A stretch of DNA of 64,000 nucleotides from the NCBI RefSeq assembly GCF_005871185.1, contig NZ_SWKN01000006.1:124001-188000 (forward strand), given 5' to 3'. Origin of the DNA: Limnobacter alexandrii (GTDB lineage: Bacteria > Pseudomonadota > Gammaproteobacteria > Burkholderiales > Burkholderiaceae_B). Below are positions 37,539 through 48,126 of the stretch, in pieces. The position numbers were made by a program, and so were the translations under genes. Numbering within the stretch: position 1 is the stretch's first letter; the number at the start of each line of letters is the position of its first letter. The notes beneath the pieces are model-generated. The model did no database searches, was not told where the DNA came from, and saw only the letters and a list, made by a program, of their open reading frames with translations.

Positions 37539-38198
37539 TTATTTCGACTCAAGCGTGGTGACTACTCGGACCCCGCCATCTGATGAATTTTCAAGTCCTG
37601 TTGGCAATTCAATTTGAAACAGTGAGCCAGCAAACGACTGTTTCAACGCAAAATGTAATTCAGGCCGAATCGGCACCTGGGTTAACAAGCCGGGCTCAAG
37701 TTCAGGCAACACCATCTTTGTAATTCGCTGAAACTCTTGGACGGGTACCGAGAAAAAAACAAGTCCCTCGCGGCTGCGTTCATCAATCAGGTAAACCGGG
37801 CTTCCCTGCGCATATCCAAACTTCAGGAACACCATATTTGCCGCTTCCGTGGCTGCGTTTTCCGCGTTACTTGAATTGCTGGAGCCCAGCAAACTGCTCA
37901 GCGAAGGTTGCACCGCGGAACTCGAATTCCCTTTTGCAGCCACCCCGGGCACACCGGCAGGGGGAGGCAAAGCTGTTGGGCTAATTTCCGGAATATCAAA
38001 AGACGAAGGATCGGGCACTGCTCCTTCCCTGCCCGTAGACGGAGAGGGAGGGCCACTTCCCGGCCTGGCATCAATCGTTGACGGAGACACCCTGCCACTG
38101 TGAGGAGGAACAGTCACCGAACCGTTTTGCGCAACCGCCTGGCCGAGAAAGCCTGCACAGTAAATACCCATGCAAACAAAATGTGTAAACCATTTCAT
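37539..38198 (-). CDS. Secreted protein of unknown function, paralogue of 36596-37507
   Basis: 219 residues. A signal peptide (about 1-24, ending AVAQN) is followed by a Pro/Gly/Ser-rich linker and a C-terminal domain of about 95 residues that aligns with that of the following gene: a shared AQG-x3-YLxD, EGL-x-F, EF-R core and a similar C-terminal V-R-V/I-V strand. Function unknown; conserved core and tandem position suggest a heteromeric pair in the periplasm. It follows the CsgG-like gene by 16 bases. Confidence 0.72.
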   Translation of the reverse strand: MKWFTHFVCMGIYCAGFLGQAVAQNGSVTVPPHSGRVSPSTIDARPGSGPPSPSTGREGAVPDPSSFDIPEISPTALPPPAGVPGVAAKGNSSSAVQPSLSSLLGSSNSSNAENAATEAANMVFLKFGYAQGSPVYLIDERSREGLVFFSVPVQEFQRITKMVLPELEPGLLTQVPIRPELHFALKQSFAGSLFQIELPTGLENSSDGGVRVVTTLESK

Positions 38199-38214
38199 GT
38201 TGATTCCGCTTCAA

Positions 38215-39774
38215 TTAATTGTTACCAAGCACGGTCCAGCGCAGTACCTGTACATCGGCCTCATCAGGACCAAATATTGAAAACGCCCGCTGAATCTCTG
38301 CCATGCTGTCAACATGTTGCATGGGCAAAAGCGGTTTTGCTTTTAATGCCGGTGGAAAACGACTGGCCAACTGATTAGGTGACGCCGCACACAACAAAGT
38401 TTCAACACCTGGTCGGTTCAGGGTGATCAAAAAGTTTTTTTCGAGGGTTTGGTCAGGAATGACAATCGCCTTGTTGCCTGCCACGGGTTGCAGGTTCTGA
38501 AACATATTGGGATAAACCTGCGAAATTACACCTGCTGAGTCCTGGTAATAACAGTACACATAGGCACGCCGACTGGTATTGAAAGTCCAGGTTAAATTCT
38601 CGCCAGGGTAGTACACCCTGTCGTCCTTGTTCAGCCGAACGGTCAAGGTCGGCTTGGCTGGTGCTGCCGGTTTTGCAGTGGCTGGCCAGCCAATTTGGGT
38701 CAAATTGCCGGCCTCATCGAACACCACCAGCTTTCTCATGAATTGGGCGTAGGTTTCGAAATTGATTCGCCCCGTTTCAATCAGGTTTTGGTCTGCCTGG
38801 TAAGCCAAAATAGCCTTTTCAAGCGTAGCGCTCGGTTTGCCGTCTAGCTGCCCAGCGAAATAGCCCTGCTTGCTCAAACTGGTTTGAAAAAATCGCACCC
38901 GCTGTTCTGTGGTCATTTTCTCCCACCACGCCAGCATTTGGGCCATGTACTCGGGGTGGCTTGAATCAAGCGCCAAGCACTGCCAATAAGGCAATTGTGC
39001 CCATTTGCCAATCAACTCGATCATGCCCAGGTCAACCAACGACCTTACAGCGGGGCCAACACCCTGAGACACTTCTGCACCCAAGTTGAATTGCACCCCG
39101 GTTTTGTTAATTCGCCCACCAGCATCCGTACCCATACCCGCATTGGCCACTACAATTTCATTGGCGGATGCAATGCCCTGAATCAGCGTGCGGGTTGTAA
39201 AATCGCCCAAGTGCAGGTCCATGCCGAACACACTGGAATTTTTATCCCGGCTTGCACCGAAATCGAACAAAGGTGTTGCCAGCCCGGCACCCTGGCGCTC
39301 ACTGCGAATGTTCTGGTCCATAAAACTGATGGACCCCGATACATAAATTCTGGGCATTTGCAATTGCACATAACCTTTGCTCATGGCCCAATTGGTCATG
39401 CCCTGCACAGAATCCTGAGAAAGCTGGTTCAACTCAAAATCGACAAACCGAAAAGCATTGCTGGTTCTGGACATGGCATGTAAAGCAGTTACAACCATGT
39501 CTTTGGTGCCCACAAACAGGCGCCCCGAGGCATCGGGAATTGCTTTGCTGGTGACCAAGGTGGGCCCGCGCCCTGAATCAGCAAGAAGCTTGTCCATGCA
39601 AGCCAGTGCCTCGTTGAAATTGGACACAGATCGTATGGGCGCAACAACTGGCTTGTTGTAGGTGTATGCTGACTCGTAAAAATCGGCATCATTGCGGGGA
39701 TTGACTGCACATCCCGAGATCGCAATCAGAAGCATGGCACCCAAGCCACTCCATCGCTGTTGAACTTTGTTCAT
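38215..39774 (-). CDS. CsgG/HfaB-like outer-membrane lipoprotein with peptidoglycan-binding and DUF4384-like parts
   Basis: 519 residues. Lipobox AISGC places the acylated cysteine at residue 22. Residues ~40-250 resemble the CsgG/HfaB family (VTALHAMSRTSNAFRFVDFE, IYVSGSISFMDQNI, GVQFNLGAEVSQGVGPAVRS). CsgG forms the outer-membrane pore for curli subunits; HfaB does so for holdfast anchors in Caulobacter. A peptidoglycan-binding-like segment follows (about 285-350; FFQTSLSKQGYFAGQLDGKP, ILAYQADQNL). The last ~140 residues resemble DUF4384 (DDRVYYPGENLTWTFNTSRR, YVYCYYQDSAGVISQVYPN), a domain often found with bacterial caspases. Probably the export channel of the cluster. The three-part architecture is longer than CsgG (about 280). 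Confidence 0.75.
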   Translation of the reverse strand: MNKVQQRWSGLGAMLLIAISGCAVNPRNDADFYESAYTYNKPVVAPIRSVSNFNEALACMDKLLADSGRGPTLVTSKAIPDASGRLFVGTKDMVVTALHAMSRTSNAFRFVDFELNQLSQDSVQGMTNWAMSKGYVQLQMPRIYVSGSISFMDQNIRSERQGAGLATPLFDFGASRDKNSSVFGMDLHLGDFTTRTLIQGIASANEIVVANAGMGTDAGGRINKTGVQFNLGAEVSQGVGPAVRSLVDLGMIELIGKWAQLPYWQCLALDSSHPEYMAQMLAWWEKMTTEQRVRFFQTSLSKQGYFAGQLDGKPSATLEKAILAYQADQNLIETGRINFETYAQFMRKLVVFDEAGNLTQIGWPATAKPAAPAKPTLTVRLNKDDRVYYPGENLTWTFNTSRRAYVYCYYQDSAGVISQVYPNMFQNLQPVAGNKAIVIPDQTLEKNFLITLNRPGVETLLCAASPNQLASRFPPALKAKPLLPMQHVDSMAEIQRAFSIFGPDEADVQVLRWTVLGNN

Positions 39775-39780
39775 TTTTTC

Positions 39781-40104
39781 TCAGTTACACACATTAATTA
39801 CACTGCCTGTTACCACCACCATTTGAGGCGTTTGGCGCGGGCCGTACTTTGGCGCGTCATTCACTGGCGGGCTGGGTTGCCCAACTTGGGTCACGCAACT
39901 TTTTTGCCCAGGTTTGTTGCCACTTTCGGTTCGGGCTATTTGTTGCGCTTGCCCAAATGTGGTCCAGCGTTTGGCCTGAATACTTGTCACCGTAGCTGCA
40001 TCCTTGGGGCTCATTTCCCGCCGGGGTGTGGGGTCTTCCTGTTTGGCTTGCACAGAAAAACTGCATAAAAAAATCAAGGCACTGCACATCAACTTGTTCA
40101 TCAA
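39781..40104 (-). CDS. Small secreted protein, possible fibre component
   Basis: 107 residues. Signal peptide of about 21 residues (CSALIFLCSFSVQAK). The mature part is short and polar, with two cysteines (SCVTQ and the C-terminal NVCN). The last residues MVVVTGSVINVCN resemble the G-x-V-x-N strand found in the repeats of the two following secreted proteins. No family recognised. It lies seven bases before the CsgG-like gene, as substrate genes often do. Confidence 0.65.
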   Translation of the reverse strand: MMNKLMCSALIFLCSFSVQAKQEDPTPRREMSPKDAATVTSIQAKRWTTFGQAQQIARTESGNKPGQKSCVTQVGQPSPPVNDAPKYGPRQTPQMVVVTGSVINVCN

Positions 40105-40161
40105 ACCGCTCCTGAAAAAACAAATGCCCCGTGGTTAAATACCCAGGGGCCACATGAAAAA

Positions 40162-40464
40162 TCAAAGGCTGCGGTTGGAAGATATGTTTTGCATGGCCTT
40201 GGATTTGCTGCCAATTGCAATATTGGTTACCGCCCCCTCAATCTCAGTGACCTGCTTGTTGTCACCACCGATAGAAACGGTACCCACATTCGACGACAGG
40301 TTTTGCTCGGCCTCGGTTTCAGAACCAATTGCAATATTGGTAACCGCGCCATCAACACGCGTTTGCTGATCATTCTTACCTTTGATTGTGATTTCAGCAG
40401 ATGCGGTACCTGCAATTGCAAAAGACATCAACAAAGCAACTGCACAAGAAACAGACTTCAACAT
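40162..40464 (-). CDS. Small secreted protein with two amyloid-like repeats
   Basis: 100 residues. A signal peptide (about 1-23, ending TASAE) is followed by two copies of a repeat about 37 residues apart, each containing GAVTNIAIGS and then AEQNLSSN or AMQNISSN. The alternating hydrophobic pattern with conserved Gly, Asn and Gln suits a beta-solenoid or curli-like strand-turn-strand fold. The GAV-x-N core is shared with the larger repeat protein upstream. I infer a minor fibre subunit or nucleator; no family known to me. Confidence 0.7.
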   Translation of the reverse strand: MLKSVSCAVALLMSFAIAGTASAEITIKGKNDQQTRVDGAVTNIAIGSETEAEQNLSSNVGTVSIGGDNKQVTEIEGAVTNIAIGSKSKAMQNISSNRSL

Positions 40465-40530
40465 AATTTTCTCCAGAATTTAAAAACGTTCGTCTTTGTA
40501 AAACCTGAAAGCGGGCCGAACGCATGCCCA

Positions 40531-41430
40531 CTAATTTCCAATTTCAACCGTTGAGCTTTGGCCATATGCAGCAACATTCACCACGCCACCACCCACAAAT
40601 GCCGACTGCGCATTGCCCCCCACACTGCCGGGCCTGGAAGCCACCAACACAGATGCTTTTGCAGCCAATGCGGCCAGGTTCACAATGCCACCAGCAACCA
40701 CTGCGCTTTGTGAATTTGCACCATTTACCGAGCCGCCCACTGAAGCCACACGCACATCTGCCAATGCAGCTGCACCTGCCAAATTCACAATGGCACCACG
40801 CATTACAACCACTTGCGTATTTGCGCCTTTGACGTTCTTGCCAACCGAAGCCAACTGGGTATCTGCTTTCGCAACCAGTGCTGCACCATTGACAACCGCA
40901 CCTTTTACATCGGCTATTTGCAGGTTTGATCCTTTTGAATTGCCACCCACACTGGCAATTTGAACCGTCGATTTCGCGGCCAGCGCAGCTGCATTCACCA
41001 CAGCCCCACTTACATTTGCAATTTGCGTATTGCTTCCACTGACATCGCCTGCCACACTCGCAACTTGCACACTGGCCTTGGCCACCAGTGCCGAGCCATT
41101 CACTAGCGCACCCTTAAATGAACTCAATTGAATATTGCTACCGCGCACCTTGTGAGCGGACGAGAGAAAAACCGAAGAATGACTTCCCGGGCCTATGGCA
41201 CCATTGATTACTACGCCAGTGACATATGAAGACTGTGTAGAGTTGCCTTGCTGTAATCCCGCTCCGCTCGACATGCTGGAAACTGCCTCGCCACCCATGA
41301 CAGCCACGTTGGACGCAACACCGCGGATGGAAGTGCGCTGCTGCACCTCAGCAGTTGCCAAAGCAGGCAGGCTTGACAGCAAGGCCACCAGTGCCAGCCA
41401 CTTGCATGTTTCCGGGGTATAAACGGCCAT
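40531..41430 (-). CDS. Secreted 35-residue-repeat protein, candidate amyloid-like fibre subunit
   Basis: 299 residues from ATG 41430, chosen because GAAGG lies 7-12 bases upstream; a TTG at 41451 would add seven residues. A signal peptide (about 1-27, ending LATAE) is followed by six to seven tandem repeats with a period of exactly 35 residues (last one 34). Consensus: G-A-V-V-N-x-A-A-L-x-A-K-x-x-V-Q-x-A-S-V-G-G, then G-x-N-x-Q. The invariant Asn and the N-x-Q pair stack at the same position in every repeat. No cysteines in the repeat part. This is the pattern of curlin-type amyloid subunits, though the motif is not the curlin repeat itself. First gene of the long transcript, behind a candidate ECF promoter. 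Confidence 0.78.
   Translation of the reverse strand: MAVYTPETCKWLALVALLSSLPALATAEVQQRTSIRGVASNVAVMGGEAVSSMSSGAGLQQGNSTQSSYVTGVVINGAIGPGSHSSVFLSSAHKVRGSNIQLSSFKGALVNGSALVAKASVQVASVAGDVSGSNTQIANVSGAVVNAAALAAKSTVQIASVGGNSKGSNLQIADVKGAVVNGAALVAKADTQLASVGKNVKGANTQVVVMRGAIVNLAGAAALADVRVASVGGSVNGANSQSAVVAGGIVNLAALAAKASVLVASRPGSVGGNAQSAFVGGGVVNVAAYGQSSTVEIGN
40534..41217 (-). repeat. Tandem coding repeat with 105-base period
   Basis: Seven repeat starts (the Gly before the A/V-V-N motif) fall at residue intervals 35, 35, 35, 35, 35 and 34. At DNA level the copies have diverged and share codons rather than long identical runs, so it is an old repeat held by selection on the protein, not a recent expansion. 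Confidence 0.8.
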
Positions 41431-41459
41431 GTTGTTTACCTTCAAAGTCAATCAGTGAG

Positions 41460-41491
41460 AGGTAAGTCGGCGTCATTCAAAAACCGGTTCA
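41460..41491 (-). promoter_or_regulatory. Candidate ECF promoter in front of the repeat-protein operon
   Basis: On the minus strand: TGAACCGG, 12 bases, GCCGACTTACCT, identical in layout to 33622-33653. It lies 30-60 bases upstream of the start at 41430, at a suitable distance for a short leader. Confidence 0.7.
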
Positions 41492-41509
41492 AATTATTTT
41501 CAAAATTTT

Positions 41510-41541
41510 CAATACCGCAGCGGCGTTGTGATACGGTATTG
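41510..41541. repeat. Inverted repeat between divergent repeat-protein and membrane-protein genes
   Basis: CAATACCG and CGGTATTG, 8-bp perfect arms with a 16-base spacer, lie 27-58 bases before the start at 41568 and just upstream of the candidate ECF promoter. It is a possible regulator-binding site or the promoter region of the plus-strand gene. Confidence 0.4.
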
Positions 41542-41567
41542 CTTTGCACAAACCACGTTGACTCTTT

Positions 41568-44266
<2,699 letters not shown>

Positions 44267-44286
<20 letters not shown>

Positions 44287-45616
44287 CCACCACGGTCACC
44301 AACTTGTCAGCGTTCACATGTTTGGCAAAAGCTTCGCGGGCACTTTGTACCGTCACCTTGTCAATTTCAGCGGTCCAGTTGTCAAGGTAATCCAGCGGCA
44401 AACCATGCAAACCCATCATGGAAATATTGCCCAGCAACTTGCCATTGCTGTCGATCCGCAATGGGAAGCCACCAATCAGATTTTGCTTGGCTGCATTCAG
44501 TTCAGCCTGTGTGGGGCCTTTCTCGATAAAGTCCAAAATGGTTTTGCGCATAATTTGCACGGCTTCTGCGGTGGACTCTTTCTTGGTTTGCACACCCGCC
44601 TGGAACGGACCGGCATCGCCGGCTGGCATGAAGTAAGAATAGGCACTGTAAGCAAGCCCGCGCTTTTCGCGAATTTCATCCATGAGGCGGGACACAAAAC
44701 CACCTCCCCCAAGAATGTGATTGGCTACGAGCAAGTCAAAGTAATCCGGTGCGCCACGGCGCATGGCGGGCAAGCCCATCAAAATATGGCTTTGCGCAGC
44801 CGGGTGATCAATTTGAATGGTTTGGCCTGTCATGGCCGCCTGCAATTCCTGAAAATCAGTGCCGCCCAAGGGGTTGCCTTGCAGCTCTCCTTTCGGCAAG
44901 CCAGCCGTTAATTCATTGGCCAGTTGTTCTGCCTGTGCGCGGGTAATATTGCCCACCAGCGACACCACCGCTTTGTTGCCCAGGTAGCGGGTTTTGTAAA
45001 ACTGCTCTACATCAGCCAATGTTATTGCCTTCAGGCTGGCTTCGGTTGTGTGCGTGCCATAAGGGTGATTGGGGTACAAGGCACTGGCAAATGCACGGTC
45101 GGCCAGGGTGTCGGGTTTGGTCAAAGCCTCTTTCAGGCCAGCCACACTGCGAGCCATTTCACGCGACAATATATCGCCATTGAACACCGGCTTTTGAAGC
45201 ACGGTTTTCATCAATGCAATTGCTTTGGAAAACTCGGGCTCGGACGTGAGCGTGCGCAATTGTACACCTGCGGAATCGCTGCTGGCACCCCCTGAAAACT
45301 GTGCGCCAGTGTCAGCAAAACCATCGGCAATGTCGTTTTCAGACAAGCCCTCAGCCCCGCGACCAATCATGTCGCCTGTGGCACTGGCCAAGCCCTCTTT
45401 GCCCTTGGGGTCAGCGCGGCTGCCTGCGGGAAAGTCCACACGTACATCCAGCATGGGCAATGCTTCGGCGCGCATGAACATCACTTTCGCACCACTGGCT
45501 GCAGTCCAGCTTTCAATGGGCAATGCGGCGTTGGCGGGCGCGGCAAACACTGCAGCAGCCGTGGCACCTGCGGCAAACAGGCCGCGAATAAATACTTTGT
45601 TCTTGCTACTCAACAT
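44267..45616 (-). CDS. M16-family peptidase-like protein, non-catalytic subunit
   Basis: 449 residues from ATG 45616 (MLSSKNKVFIRGLFAAG), with AGGGA upstream; ATG 45634 would add six residues. A signal peptide ends near PANAALP. The M16 fold is recognisable (LPMLDVRVDFPAGSRADPKG, GGGGFVSRLMDEIREKRGLAY), but the zinc motif HxxEH is absent. The following catalytic partner has it. In M16B pairs one subunit is active and the other helps bind peptides. Periplasmic. Confidence 0.88.
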
Positions 45617-45655
45617 GGTTGTAAATCCCTGCATAACTTGTTGGTGCTCAATTGC

Positions 45656-47068
45656 TTAATGAGTCAAACCCTTGGGCGGCGCGTCTTTCTTGTTCGGGTC
45701 AATTGGCAAGGGGAACAAGGTGCCCACAGTCAATTGATCCTGGTCGAAAAATGTTTGCGCGGCATACTGCACTTCCTGCGCGGTCACGGTTTTAATCTGC
45801 TCAATCATTCGGTCGATGTCACCCACTTCAAAGCCAATGGTCAGGTTCTGGCCAATTTCAACAGCCTGCCCGTACACGGAATCGCGCTTGTACACCTGGC
45901 TGGCAATCAGCTGCGCTTTCACGCGGGCCAGTTCAGCCTCGCTAACACCTTCATCAGCCACCTTCTTCACTTGGGCCAGCAAAGCTTTTTCCAGGGCCTC
46001 TACGGTTAGGCCCGGGGCCGGTGCACCGTCCAAGTAAAACAGCGAAGGGCCACGGCCTGTCATGTCGTAACTGGCACCCGCTTGCAAAGCCACTTTCTGG
46101 TTTTGTACCAGCTCGCGATTCAAACGCGCACCGGAATATCCATCGAGCACAGCGCTCAGCACAGCGAGAGAATAGGCATCGCGGTCTTTCAACACATCCA
46201 CCAACTTGGGCACCTTGAAACCCATAATCAGGTAGGGGTTTTCTGCCGGGGCTTTCACCTGCACGCGGCGTATGCCTTCCTGCTTGGGCTCCTCCTGCGG
46301 CTTGCGCTCTTCCAGCTTCTTGGGTTTCACCTTGCCGTAGGTTTTTTCAGCCATGGCCTTCACTTGGGCGGGCTGCACATCGCCCACCACCACCAAAACC
46401 GCATTTTGTGGGGTGTACCAGGTGTCGTACCACTTACGCGCGTCCTTGTAGGTCATGGCTTCAAGGTCGCTCATCCAGCCGATGACCGGGGTGCGCGTGG
46501 GGTTGGCCTGAAAAGCCGTGGCCATGAAAGCCTCGTACAGCTTGCCAGTGGCCTGGTCGTCGGTGCGGTAACGGCGCTCCTCCATCACCACTTTGATCTC
46601 CTTCTCAAACTCGCTTTCACTGAGAATCAAATTGGCCATGCGGTCGGCTTCGAGGGCCATCACCTTGCCAAGGTCTTTGGCCTGCAACTGCTGAAAATAA
46701 GCCGTGTAGTCGCGGCTGGTGAATGCATTGTCGCGCCCACCCAAAGCAGCCACGGTTTCGGAAAACTCGCCAACCTTCAGGTTTTTGGTTTCCTTGAACA
46801 TCATGTGCTCAAGCACGTGGGCCACACCTGTGGTGCCGTTGTACTCGTCGATCGAGCCGGCCTTGTACCACACCATGTGCGCCACGGTGGGCGAACGGTG
46901 GTCTTCCTTCACCACCACACGCAAACCGTTGTTCAGCGTGTATTCAGTCACATCGCCATCGGCGGCCTGGGCCGCGCTGGTCATCAGCAATTGAGAACTT
47001 GCAATCAGCAAAGCGCCCGCAGCCGAAGCCGCCCAACGCCAATTCAGTTGAAAACCTGTTTTTATCAT
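45656..47068 (-). CDS. M16-family zinc peptidase, catalytic subunit
   Basis: 470 residues. Signal peptide (about 1-35, ending AAQAAD). The inverted zinc motif is HVLEH near residue 84-88 in GVAHVLEHMMF, and the downstream Glu lies in the EFEKEIKVVMEERR stretch. The C-terminal half repeats the fold without the motif. It probably degrades or processes peptides in the periplasm together with the gene 21 bases downstream. Divergent from ftsY. Confidence 0.92.
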   Translation of the reverse strand: MIKTGFQLNWRWAASAAGALLIASSQLLMTSAAQAADGDVTEYTLNNGLRVVVKEDHRSPTVAHMVWYKAGSIDEYNGTTGVAHVLEHMMFKETKNLKVGEFSETVAALGGRDNAFTSRDYTAYFQQLQAKDLGKVMALEADRMANLILSESEFEKEIKVVMEERRYRTDDQATGKLYEAFMATAFQANPTRTPVIGWMSDLEAMTYKDARKWYDTWYTPQNAVLVVVGDVQPAQVKAMAEKTYGKVKPKKLEERKPQEEPKQEGIRRVQVKAPAENPYLIMGFKVPKLVDVLKDRDAYSLAVLSAVLDGYSGARLNRELVQNQKVALQAGASYDMTGRGPSLFYLDGAPAPGLTVEALEKALLAQVKKVADEGVSEAELARVKAQLIASQVYKRDSVYGQAVEIGQNLTIGFEVGDIDRMIEQIKTVTAQEVQYAAQTFFDQDQLTVGTLFPLPIDPNKKDAPPKGLTH

Positions 47069-47184
47069 TCAAGACACCTTTTACAGCAAACGTCCGTTTT
47101 AAGCTCAATGGTAGAATAAGTCATTCAACATCTCGCTGTGTGACAGTCGTTCACACCGCTTAGTTTCCTCAATTGGAGTTTTAC

Positions 47185-48126
47185 ATGCAGATTCCTGGGC
47201 AGAGACAGGACTGGCTAGGTCGTTTGAAATCGGGCTTGACCAAAACCCGTTCCGGCCTTTCCTCCATGTTCACTGGCGAAAAGGTCGACGAAGCCTTTTT
47301 CGAAGAAATGGAAGAACGCCTGTTGCTGGCCGATTGCGGCTTGCCCGCCACTGAACTGCTGATGCAAAAGGTGCGCGACACGGTGTACCAAAAGGGCCTG
47401 ACCAGCCCTGAGCAAGTTCGCCTGGTGCTGCGCGATGCGGTGTTTGATTTGCTGCGCCCGCTTGAAACCAGCATGGGTGTAGACCGTGCCCGCCCCCTGG
47501 TCATGATGGTGGTGGGTGTGAATGGTGCCGGCAAAACCACCAGCATTGGCAAACTGGCCAACCACTATGCTGAAATTGGCTACTCCGTTCTGTTGGCCGC
47601 TGGCGACACCTTTCGTGCGGCCGCGCGCGAGCAGCTGGATGTGTGGGCCAACCGCAGCAGCGTGGATGTCATTTCCGCACAGGGTGGCGACCCCGCAGCC
47701 GTGGCATTTGATTCAGTACAGTCGGGCATTTCCCGCAACAGTCACATTGTGATCGTAGACACCGCAGGCCGCCTGCCCACGCAAATTCACCTGATGGAAG
47801 AGTTGAAAAAAGTGAAGAAAGTGCTGGGCAAAGCCAAGATGGATGCACCGCATGAAATTGTGTTGGTGGTCGATGCCACCAATGGTCAAAACGCCCTGCA
47901 ACAAATCAAGGCTTTCAACGATGCACTTACACTGACCGCACTGGTGGTCACCAAGCTGGATGGCACCGCCAAAGGTGGCATTCTGGCGGCCATGAGCATG
48001 AGCACACGCGTGCCTGTCGCCTTTATTGGCGTGGGTGAAAAAATGGGCGACTTGCGCCCCTTCAGCCCCCGAGAATTTGCCAACGCGTTGGTTGGCATCG
48101 ACACCGACGGAAATCAAACCGCATGA
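47185..48126 (+). CDS. ftsY: Signal recognition particle receptor FtsY
   Basis: 313 residues from ATG 47185; a TTG at 47173 would add four residues. It has the NG domain only, with no long acidic A domain as in E. coli. G motifs: GVNGAGKTTSIGKLA near residue 111-125, DTAGRLPTQ near 193-201, TKLDGTAKGG near 254-263. It targets SRP-ribosome complexes to SecYEG. The stop overlaps the ftsE start. Confidence 0.96.
   Translation: MQIPGQRQDWLGRLKSGLTKTRSGLSSMFTGEKVDEAFFEEMEERLLLADCGLPATELLMQKVRDTVYQKGLTSPEQVRLVLRDAVFDLLRPLETSMGVDRARPLVMMVVGVNGAGKTTSIGKLANHYAEIGYSVLLAAGDTFRAAAREQLDVWANRSSVDVISAQGGDPAAVAFDSVQSGISRNSHIVIVDTAGRLPTQIHLMEELKKVKKVLGKAKMDAPHEIVLVVDATNGQNALQQIKAFNDALTLTALVVTKLDGTAKGGILAAMSMSTRVPVAFIGVGEKMGDLRPFSPREFANALVGIDTDGNQTA

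Noticed and set aside
40534-41217. CRISPR array or DNA-level satellite
   Set aside because: The 105-base period is codon-based, copies are diverged at DNA level and there are no constant repeats with unique spacers. No CRISPR array or cas gene is visible in the window.
46082-47119. 345-codon plus-strand frame opposite the M16 peptidase
   Set aside because: Antisense to a gene with an intact catalytic motif; composition rich in His and Leu typical of reverse-strand readings.
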